NCBI GenBank assembly: GCA_964411065.1
Contig: CAYPJO010000001.1
Coordinates: 1-64,000 of the forward strand
Source: DYHD01 sp964411065
GTDB lineage: Bacteria; Nitrospirota; Thermodesulfovibrionia; Thermodesulfovibrionales; Dissulfurispiraceae
Length of the DNA: 64,000 nt
Direction: 5' to 3'
The notes beneath the pieces were generated by a model, which was not told the origin of the DNA, made no database searches, and saw nothing but the letters and a program-made list of their open reading frames with translations. Shown piece after piece: positions 1-6,803 of this stretch (position 1 is its first letter; each line of letters begins with the position of its first letter). The position numbers and the translations under genes were made by a program.

Positions 1-246
1 GCAATGGGGAAGAAAACCATTAAAGGAATTTACACAGAAGTATTGACATTACCGTCTTAGAATAGACCTTTGCATCGTTAGGTTTCCAGAGAGCTAAAAG
101 TAAAGGAGCTAGAATTTAAGACAATACTTGGAGCTCTTTAAATTAAAAAAAATTAAATCTGTAAAAATTTTAAAAGAGGGGATTAGCTCGCTCAACAAAG
201 TATTCAAAAATTCTGTTAATTCCTAATGATTAAATAGAGCTTTGAG
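1..246. other. Left-edge region without an intact gene
   Basis: No complete gene is visible. The plus strand reads open from the window edge to a TAG at 58-60 (19 codons, beginning AMGKKTIKGIYTEV), which could be the last codons of a gene lying to the left. After that stop the same frame stays coding-like to a TAA near 140 but is broken by a second stop. A 9-bp inverted repeat (GATTAGCTC at 181-189, GAGCTAATC at 244-252) overlaps the adenine deaminase stop codon and could form a weak 3' stem-loop for that gene. Confidence 0.3.
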
Positions 247-1896
247 CTAATCAGTAAATAGTTCTACAAACTTGAAAAGCTCTACATCGAATAGTCCCTT
301 ATCGCTGATTTTCAATGTTGGTATTACTGTTAAAGCCATAAAAGAGAGAGTCATAAAGGGAGACTCAAGAGTTGAGCCTAAAATTTTCTTAGCTTTGCTG
401 CAAATCTCAGCATATTTATGGGCTGTTTGATAATAATCCAAATCGCTCATTAAACCTGCAACTGGAAGAGGAAGAAAAAAATCTTCATCCTCTGAGACAA
501 CACTCATGCCTCCATTAGCTTTTATAACAAGATTTATAGCTCGACATAGTTCCTCATCCGTCACACCTAAGGCAATTATATTATGGGAATCATGGGCAAT
601 ACTTGAAGCCATAGCTCCTTTTTTCAAGTTAAACCCCTTTACAAAACCTAAGGAAGGTTTAACATTTTGATGATAACGATTGATTACCACTATCTTTAGA
701 ATATCTCTATCGATATCCGAAATAGCATATCCTTTGAAAGTTTTAGGTTTCAAAATAACCCTATTTGTAATGAGTTGACCATCTAAGGCTTCAATAACCT
801 TTATCCTACTTCCCTTTACAGGTATAAGAAAATCATTTGGGTTTCTATAATCGGCCTGAAAATTATTTATCAATCTGGGAGATTGCCGCTGAAGAGTAGT
901 GACACCCTTAGAGGCTATTAATCTCCCACGGCTATAAGTTTCAAGGATATTTAGGTTTACTAAATCATCAACAACTATAAAATCAGCAGGATCACCTTTT
1001 TGTAATAGCCCCACATCAAGATTGTAGTGCAAAACTGGATTCACACAGGCAACTCTTAGGACCTTCATTAAATCAATTCCATATTCTAATGCTCTTTTAA
1101 CCAATAAATTAATATGACCTTTCAGCAAATCCTTAGGATTAATGTCATCGGTGCAAAACATACAATCGTAAGGATAATCTTCGATTATAGTAACAAATTC
1201 ATCGAAATTCCTTGCTGCTGAGCCCTTTCTGATCATTATCTTCATCCCTAAGTTAATCTTCTCTAAAGCCTCATCTCTGTCCAAAGACTCATGATCTGTA
1301 GAAATACCAGCGGAGATATATTGGCTGAGGGGAAGACCTCTTAATTTAGGAGCATGTCCATCGATAGCTTTTTTATATTTCTTTGCCAGTTCAATCTTTT
1401 TTATGACTTCCAAGTCTCTATTAATTACAGCGGGGAAATTCATCACCTCCGCTAAATATTTAATCTCCTCTAGCTTAAATAACTCCTCCAGTTCCTCAAC
1501 TCCAATGACGGCACCACCTGTCTCAAATTCTGAAGCAGGGACGCAGGGTGGAGCACCAAAATAGAACCTCACCGGGACCCTCTTTGAATCCTCCAACATA
1601 TATTTAACTCCTTCTGTACCTAAAACATTAGTAATCTCATGTGGATCTGAAACAATGGCGATTGTCCCATGAACCGAGACTATACGAGCGAGTTCAGAAG
1701 GAACGAGTAGAGTGCTCTCAACATGAAGATGGGAATCAACAAAGCCTGGGAGAATATAGTGAGAACTTCTTTCATAATTTTTTTGTATATCTACTATCCT
1801 TTCACCATCTATCACGAGAGTTCCAGGAAAAATTTCATTCCTTAAAACATCAACAATGTTTCCAGAAATAAGTTTATAATTATAATCTTGTTTCAT
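247..1896 (-). CDS. ade: Adenine deaminase
   Basis: This 549-residue protein deaminates adenine to hypoxanthine in purine salvage. It belongs to the amidohydrolase superfamily. The metal motif H56-x-H58-x-E60 (HLHVEST) follows the N-terminal beta domain, and the later GHAP, STDHES and CTDD stretches match the metal and substrate sites of the family. The C-terminal half (GSxxSSIAHDSHN, then NGGMSVV) is the Ade-specific domain that separates it from dihydroorotase-like relatives. Length is typical. It lies 18 bases after the bioW stop on the same strand, so the two are probably co-transcribed. The start has no clear Shine-Dalgarno sequence, which suggests translational coupling. Confidence 0.95.
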   Translation of the reverse strand: MKQDYNYKLISGNIVDVLRNEIFPGTLVIDGERIVDIQKNYERSSHYILPGFVDSHLHVESTLLVPSELARIVSVHGTIAIVSDPHEITNVLGTEGVKYMLEDSKRVPVRFYFGAPPCVPASEFETGGAVIGVEELEELFKLEEIKYLAEVMNFPAVINRDLEVIKKIELAKKYKKAIDGHAPKLRGLPLSQYISAGISTDHESLDRDEALEKINLGMKIMIRKGSAARNFDEFVTIIEDYPYDCMFCTDDINPKDLLKGHINLLVKRALEYGIDLMKVLRVACVNPVLHYNLDVGLLQKGDPADFIVVDDLVNLNILETYSRGRLIASKGVTTLQRQSPRLINNFQADYRNPNDFLIPVKGSRIKVIEALDGQLITNRVILKPKTFKGYAISDIDRDILKIVVINRYHQNVKPSLGFVKGFNLKKGAMASSIAHDSHNIIALGVTDEELCRAINLVIKANGGMSVVSEDEDFFLPLPVAGLMSDLDYYQTAHKYAEICSKAKKILGSTLESPFMTLSFMALTVIPTLKISDKGLFDVELFKFVELFTD

Positions 1897-1914
1897 CCTA
1901 ATATTTTGATAAAT

Positions 1915-2682
1915 TCAGCCAAATATCTGAACAGGGGTCTTCTCCAAATAATAAATCAGTTCTTTTAAATTACTATCTTCATTGATAAAGAAAACTCTCC
2001 CACCGTGCATCTCACCAAGCCTCTTAATATTTGGTATCCGAAGATAACCTAAATCTTTTGAAGCTAAATAACCAGTTATATAATCGGGATCATCGGAAAT
2101 ACATACTTCTGCAACGATGTCTTTATGATGGGCAACTTTTGAAGCTAAAGTTAAGGCTTCTATAACCCTTCTTTTATCAACATTCAATTCTGACATCTCT
2201 TTTTCTATCCTATATCTTGTTTCATTATCAATACCCAGCCTTGAAACTCTCACCCCTCTATGGTGATCAGGAACACTTAAAGTACCAGTATTACTCTTTA
2301 TTAAAGCGGCACCTCTCATTATAGTGGAAGAAAGAAGAATTCCTAAGCCTGCTTCAATAGCCCTTTGTGAGATACCCAAAGATAGCAGTTTATTTGTTAT
2401 CAACTCCTTTGCTTCCTCAGGTGAGTTGCAAATAAGAGTACGAACTGGAAGAGGTGGGACTTTAATAATAGCTTCATTAATTTTCTCTAAGGTAAAAAAA
2501 ATTTTGTCTGGTTTACCCCTTGAATGGTTCAAAGCTCTAATCAAATATTGCTCTAATAGTTTCAAAATCTCTTCTTCATTCCATAGACCCTCTGCTCCTG
2601 AGATATGTACTTCCTCTACTTCCCCATTCCCGCTGCCTTCAGCTAAAATAGATTTTGAAGCCCTCATTCTAATGCTCCACAT
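1915..2682 (-). CDS. bioW: 6-carboxyhexanoate--CoA ligase (pimeloyl-CoA synthetase)
   Basis: BioW activates free pimelate to pimeloyl-CoA, the first committed precursor of biotin, in organisms that do not use the BioC/BioH route. The 255 residues match the BioW pattern throughout: SIRMRAS at the N-terminus, HISGAEGL, LNHSRGKPDKI, PLPVRT, RGAALI, GVRVSRLG, ALTLASKVAHH and the hallmark SDDPDYITGYLASKDLGY near residue 200. Length agrees with Bacillus BioW. No other biotin gene (bioF, A, D, B) is in the window, so it stands apart from the rest of the pathway. It sits directly upstream of ade. A GAAGGA motif lies about ten bases before the ATG. Confidence 0.93.
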   Translation of the reverse strand: MWSIRMRASKSILAEGSGNGEVEEVHISGAEGLWNEEEILKLLEQYLIRALNHSRGKPDKIFFTLEKINEAIIKVPPLPVRTLICNSPEEAKELITNKLLSLGISQRAIEAGLGILLSSTIMRGAALIKSNTGTLSVPDHHRGVRVSRLGIDNETRYRIEKEMSELNVDKRRVIEALTLASKVAHHKDIVAEVCISDDPDYITGYLASKDLGYLRIPNIKRLGEMHGGRVFFINEDSNLKELIYYLEKTPVQIFG

Positions 2683-2801
2683 CTCAAAATCATCCTTCTA
2701 TAGATAATATTGTGTTGCTAAAAGGGTCATCTTTATCCTGAGCAAATACCCGAGAGAGGATTCACAAATCATGATTTACCCTTAGTCTCTTTTTGAAAAA
2801 A

Positions 2802-4013
2802 CTACTCCTTTGTTGCACTAACAATATAAAGAGGATCAGACAAAAAAGTATAACCAAAGTATTTGTCATCTTTTGGGCGGTCATAGCCTCTATAGGAAAA
2901 AGTCTTGAAGTTTTGAAATCCTCCGTTTCTTAATAAAAGCTCTAAAACATATCCTAACCTCTCAAACTCATGTAGATCAATCCAGATCTTGATAACTTTA
3001 GGAGGAAAATATCTATTAGAGAAACTGAAGGTTACAATACCTTTAGTTTTCAATACTCTTTTGATCTCCGAAATCAACTTGAAAGGTTTTGTTACATATT
3101 CAATTCCAAGATCACAAACTATGATATCGAACTCCTCTTTCTCAAATGGTAAGCAAGGATCTTTATTTAAGTCGTGAACTATGAATTTATTAAGTTTTTT
3201 ATTATTCCTCATTTCCTCAGAGTTAAGCCCTAATCCTATTACATAATATTCTCTATCAGTTGGTATATGAGATTGATAGCTACTCATAAGATCAAGAAGC
3301 TTACCACTTGGAGGTAATATTCTTTCATAGGTCTTAACCAAATTTTCGTGACATTTAGAATCTATATGAGCAGTTAGTCTTGGCTTATTATAAAAAATCG
3401 AATCATCCTCTTCATTATCTCTTTGAAAGCTCTCAAAATTATTGAATTCGAAATCTGTGGGGGTATTATTAAATCGTACCTGCATGCCGGGACCATTCTC
3501 TAACAAAATTGATAACCAATTTTTATATTCACTATTTGTATCTACTGGCTTACTAATAATTTTCTCGATGCTAACATTTAAAGTTACGTCATATCTTGAA
3601 ATAGGCACATTTGCATCAATAGATATTTCTGATAGACCTTCTTTAATATCAATAACTCTTACAGGTTTAATGTTTGAAGAGATAATCTTAGTTACACCTT
3701 TAAAAAACCATAAGGGGTAGAATCTACCTAAAAGTGGTTTTTTATTCCTGAATTTTGTGGGTGGTGAGAACTTGCTTACTGCCAAAGTGGTTATATTATC
3801 AGTAGAATAGTCAAAAAGCTCGCCACTCTTGAAAAGAACACTAAAACCCTCTCCTTCTTCTTTAAGAATAAATTGTTCCGAAAATTTCTTTGGAAAAGAA
3901 TTTAACTCTCTTAGGTCATTAATTTTACAAAAATGATTCTCCTCGTGTTCTATTATCTGGGAATTCCACTTTGCAGTTATTATAGCCTCAATCTTTTTTC
4001 TATTATCGATCAC
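2802..4013 (-). CDS. SAM-dependent methyltransferase with FKBP/SlyD-like N-terminal region
   Basis: The C-terminal half (about residue 215 on) is a class I methyltransferase. It has the motif I position GKLLDLMSSYQSHIP, where the usual glycines are replaced, then IVHDLNKDPCLPF, the FDIIVCDLGIEYV strand, and a LKTKGIVTFSFSNR loop. The acceptor cannot be named. The N-terminal half carries KPLLGRFYP and, about 50 residues later, SIDANVPISRYDVTLNVSI. This resembles the SlyD/FKBP pattern of D-x-NHPLAG followed by a beta strand, but the fit is distant. It stands alone, divergent from ddl, with 180 bases between them. The methyltransferase fold is fairly sure; the N-terminal assignment is tentative. 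Confidence 0.7.
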   Translation of the reverse strand: MIDNRKKIEAIITAKWNSQIIEHEENHFCKINDLRELNSFPKKFSEQFILKEEGEGFSVLFKSGELFDYSTDNITTLAVSKFSPPTKFRNKKPLLGRFYPLWFFKGVTKIISSNIKPVRVIDIKEGLSEISIDANVPISRYDVTLNVSIEKIISKPVDTNSEYKNWLSILLENGPGMQVRFNNTPTDFEFNNFESFQRDNEEDDSIFYNKPRLTAHIDSKCHENLVKTYERILPPSGKLLDLMSSYQSHIPTDREYYVIGLGLNSEEMRNNKKLNKFIVHDLNKDPCLPFEKEEFDIIVCDLGIEYVTKPFKLISEIKRVLKTKGIVTFSFSNRYFPPKVIKIWIDLHEFERLGYVLELLLRNGGFQNFKTFSYRGYDRPKDDKYFGYTFLSDPLYIVSATKE

Positions 4014-4196
4014 TCTTTTAGGCCGCCTTTGGATACTAAATTTTTTTAGCCATAGTTATATCTCTAATACAATAATATTATAAACATAAAAATCAAAGTA
4101 CATTAAACAGTCAATTTTAATAGTCTATATCCCTTGTATTTATTATTTTTACTCTGATAAACTTTAAAATATTCTCATCCAAAGGAGAACAGAGAA

Positions 4197-5141
4197 ATGG
4201 TAACCAAAAAGCGTATCGGGGTTCTTGCTGGAGGCATTTCAGCCGAAAGAGAAGTATCTTTAAGGAGTGGTAAAGCTATTTTTAATGCTCTAAAGAATAA
4301 GGGTTATGAAGTGATCCTACTTGATGTTAAAGATAATGTTTATGAGACAATTAAATCCCACAATATAGAAGTAGCCTTTTTAGCTTTACATGGTGGTTGG
4401 GGAGAGAATGGAGGGATTCAAGGTCTTTTGGAGGTAATGAATATACCATATACTGGCTCAAAGGTTTTAGCTTCTGCATTAGCCATGGATAAAGAAGCTT
4501 CTAAGAAGATGTTTCTTCATCATGGGTTAAAGGTTCCAGAGTTTGTTGTTCTTCAAAAAAAGATATTTCACCCTAACAGATTTCTGAAGGATAACTTGTT
4601 TCAATCTATTAAAGTCAAAATTAGCTTTCCCCTCCCATGGGTTGTAAAACCCGTTACTGAAGGCTCAAGCATAGGAGTTAGCATAATTAGAGAACCATCT
4701 GATTTAGGTAATGCCTTAGAGACTGCCTTCCAGTATGGTGAAAGGGTAATAGTCGAAAAGTATATAAAGGGTAAAGAGATACAGATAGGAATTCTTGGAG
4801 ATACCGTTTTAGGTGGGGTAGAGGTAAGACCATCATTAGAATTTTATAGTTATCAAGCAAAATATACACCTGGATTGACTGAATACATATTGCCTCCGGC
4901 TGTTGATAATGCTATTTATGAAAAACTCAAGATTGCTGGGTTACAAGCACATCAGGCATTAGGTTGTGAAGGTGCTTCAAGAGTTGACCTTATTCTTGAT
5001 GATAAAAATGAAATTTATGTTTTTGAAGTTAACACAATCCCTGGGATGACAGAGACTAGTCTTTTGCCCAAAATTGCAAACCTCTATGGATTAGATTTTA
5101 CTGCCCTTGTAGAAGAAATACTTAAGCTTTCTTTAAGTTAA
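4197..5141 (+). CDS. ddl: D-alanine--D-alanine ligase
   Basis: Ddl joins two D-alanines with ATP to make the dipeptide of peptidoglycan precursors, in the cytoplasm. The 314-residue protein has the family signatures in order: GGISAEREVSLRSG at the N-terminus, HGGWGENGGIQGLLE near residue 65, the ATP-grasp segment with KPVTEGSSIGV, the AKYTPG loop, and the C-terminal SRVDLI...FEVNTIPGMT metal-binding region. Length is typical. The start follows AAAGGAG at good spacing. ftsQ follows 33 bases later, the usual ddl-ftsQ order of the division and cell-wall (dcw) cluster. Confidence 0.96.
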   Translation: MVTKKRIGVLAGGISAEREVSLRSGKAIFNALKNKGYEVILLDVKDNVYETIKSHNIEVAFLALHGGWGENGGIQGLLEVMNIPYTGSKVLASALAMDKEASKKMFLHHGLKVPEFVVLQKKIFHPNRFLKDNLFQSIKVKISFPLPWVVKPVTEGSSIGVSIIREPSDLGNALETAFQYGERVIVEKYIKGKEIQIGILGDTVLGGVEVRPSLEFYSYQAKYTPGLTEYILPPAVDNAIYEKLKIAGLQAHQALGCEGASRVDLILDDKNEIYVFEVNTIPGMTETSLLPKIANLYGLDFTALVEEILKLSLS

Positions 5142-5174
5142 AGAGAGTATAGGTTATGACATAAAAACTTTACT

Positions 5175-5915
5175 ATGATTTATAAATACAGAACTGAGCA
5201 AAAAAGAAAAAGAATCAAAAAACTAATTTTTTTAAGCACCTTTTTGATTCTAATTTTGACCACTCTATCACTATTATTATATACATATCTGCAAAAGACC
5301 TTAAAAGTTACAGAAATTATTTTTATAGGCAACCAACATCTAAATAGAACAGATCTTAAGAATCTTATGAGAGTCTCTGAAAATGATCCTTTACTGAGCA
5401 TCTCAACCAAAGAGATTTATAAGAATATAAAACAATCCCCATGGGTAAAAGATGTAAGAGTCAGAAAAGAACTATCAGGGAAAATAATTATTCAAGTGTT
5501 TGAGACCACTCCAACAGCTATTCTTTTTTTATCAAAAAGACCTTATTTCATAGACAGCGAAGGGACAATACTTGAAGAGGTTATAGACCATTCGATGATT
5601 TTTTTGCCAATAATTAGAGAGATAGATCCCCTTAATAATTCTGATCTCTATAGAGAGGCAATAACACTTGTGAATCTCTTTAAAGAAAAAAAGATTATGA
5701 TTAGTTCGGGGCAAGTTGAGATATTCGGAAATAGCACTGATGATTTAACCTTGAAGATAGATGATTTAGTTATAAAAGTCGGTTCCGGTGATTATGAAAA
5801 AAAGTTTAAAAGATTAGAAAAAGTTAAAGATGATATAATGCAAAGGTATACTTCTATTGAATATGTTGACCTCAGATTTTCTGAACAAGTTATAGTCAAA
5901 CAACTTAAAAAATAA
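5175..5915 (+). CDS. ftsQ: Cell division protein FtsQ/DivIB
   Basis: This is a bitopic membrane protein of the divisome that links FtsB/FtsL with the late division proteins. The 246 residues show a basic cytoplasmic tail (KYRTEQKRKRIKK), one transmembrane helix at about residues 16-38, and a POTRA domain starting at VTEIIFIGNQHLN with the typical SPWVKDVRVRKEL strand-turn. A FtsQ beta domain follows. It stands after ddl as in dcw clusters, but neither ftsA nor ftsZ follows; the next 300 bases have no intact gene. The Shine-Dalgarno sequence is weak. Confidence 0.88.
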   Translation: MIYKYRTEQKRKRIKKLIFLSTFLILILTTLSLLLYTYLQKTLKVTEIIFIGNQHLNRTDLKNLMRVSENDPLLSISTKEIYKNIKQSPWVKDVRVRKELSGKIIIQVFETTPTAILFLSKRPYFIDSEGTILEEVIDHSMIFLPIIREIDPLNNSDLYREAITLVNLFKEKKIMISSGQVEIFGNSTDDLTLKIDDLVIKVGSGDYEKKFKRLEKVKDDIMQRYTSIEYVDLRFSEQVIVKQLKK

Positions 5916-6212
5916 ACCATTTTAAGAGCTTATCTATTCTCTTGTGTTATGTTTTTTCATGGCTAAAATTTCTATCAAAGAATTGAATAGGTTGCCACAA
6001 CTATTACATCGTTAGAGACATAGCATAGTTAAACCTTACTCTTAATACTAAAAAGATCAATAATAATTACCATGAGCAAGCTATTTATCTATTGCTAATC
6101 CTGTGAAAGAAAAACCTCGAGCTTTTAAAAATCCAATATTCCTGTGATATAATGGATACTAAGGTTAGATTACACAAATTGATTTTAAAAAAATTAATAT
6201 AAGGGGGCCTTG
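5916..6212. other. Intergenic region with a candidate promoter for the fmdB-clpSA genes
   Basis: About 300 bases without an intact gene. The clearest signal is a TATAAT at 6148-6153 preceded by TGTGA, close to an extended -10 form, with no good -35. It would start transcription near 6160, about 50 bases before the FmdB gene. An 18-codon open stretch from ATG 5958 (MAKISIKELNRLPQ...) ends in TAG and has no ribosome-binding site; I do not count it as a gene. Confidence 0.35.
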
Positions 6213-6413
6213 ATGCCTATATATGAGTATAAATGTTATGACTGTGAAGTTGAATTCGAAAAATTAGTCTTTGGACAACAAAAAATTTGTTGTCCAAATT
6301 GCCAATCAGGAAATGTTCAGAAAAAATTTTCTCTTTTTGCCATGAGCGGTGTCAAAAGTGCTTCTTCAGGGTGCACTTCATGTAGTTCCAGTTCCTGTAG
6401 TTCATGCAAATGA
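6213..6413 (+). CDS. FmdB-family zinc-ribbon protein
   Basis: A 66-residue protein of the FmdB/CxxC_CxxC_SSSS family, named after a regulatory protein linked to methanogen formate/amide genes; its function is unknown in bacteria. It opens with the family signature MPIYEYKCYDCEVEFEKL and has a second CxxC (CCPNCQSG), together forming a zinc ribbon, then a Ser/Cys-rich tail (CTSCSSSSCSSCK) with four further cysteines. The start is the ATG at 6213 rather than the TTG directly before it, because the family begins MPIYEY and AAGGGGG lies just upstream. A longer paralogue is at 33843-34166. Confidence 0.85.
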   Translation: MPIYEYKCYDCEVEFEKLVFGQQKICCPNCQSGNVQKKFSLFAMSGVKSASSGCTSCSSSSCSSCK

Positions 6414-6491
6414 AGACCCTTTGTATAGCCGAAAATTAATTCTGAAGGCTTTCAAAGCATTATAAAATTTGTTAGCCAAAAGGAGTTAACA

Positions 6492-6803
6492 ATGGCAGTA
6501 AAGACAAAAATCTTAGAAAGAGTTGAGACTGATACCTCACAAAGGACTAAAAAACCAGATCTTTACAAAGTGATTCTTTTAAACGACGATTACACTACGA
6601 TGGACTTTGTGGTTAAAATTTTGGAGTCAATTTTTAATAAATCACCTGTTGAAGCTGTTCAAATAATGCTACATGTTCATAAAAATGGCTCAGGTGTCGC
6701 AGGTATTTACACTAAAGATATAGCAGAAACAAAGATAAACATTGTTCATGATCTTGCCCGCAAAAATCAATATCCTCTTAGATGTATAATGGTTAAGGAA
6801 TGA
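6492..6803 (+). CDS. clpS: ATP-dependent Clp protease adaptor ClpS
   Basis: ClpS delivers N-end-rule substrates and others to ClpA. The 103 residues show the whole adaptor core: LYKVILLNDDYTTMDFVV with the NDD-T-MDFV substrate pocket, a helix ending in MLHVHKNGSG, and the GIYTKDIAETKI segment followed by ARKNQYPLR. AAAAGGAG precedes the start. Its stop overlaps the clpA start by four bases (ATGA), so the two are translationally coupled and expressed together. Confidence 0.96.
   Translation: MAVKTKILERVETDTSQRTKKPDLYKVILLNDDYTTMDFVVKILESIFNKSPVEAVQIMLHVHKNGSGVAGIYTKDIAETKINIVHDLARKNQYPLRCIMVKE

Noticed and set aside
43..63. TTGACA at 43-48 as a promoter
   Set aside because: The only -10-like hexamer (TAGAAT at 58-63) is nine bases away, too close, and no gene follows on the plus strand.
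1641..1871. Plus-strand reading frame inside adenine deaminase
   Set aside because: It is the antisense shadow of a well-conserved gene and has no recognisable motif. The same applies to the other reading frames opposite strong genes, such as 12503-12907, 35050-35628 and 62259-62666.
5958..6014. Small gene MAKISIKELNRLPQ after ftsQ
   Set aside because: Only 18 codons, no ribosome-binding site and no conserved pattern; it could equally be a relic or chance.
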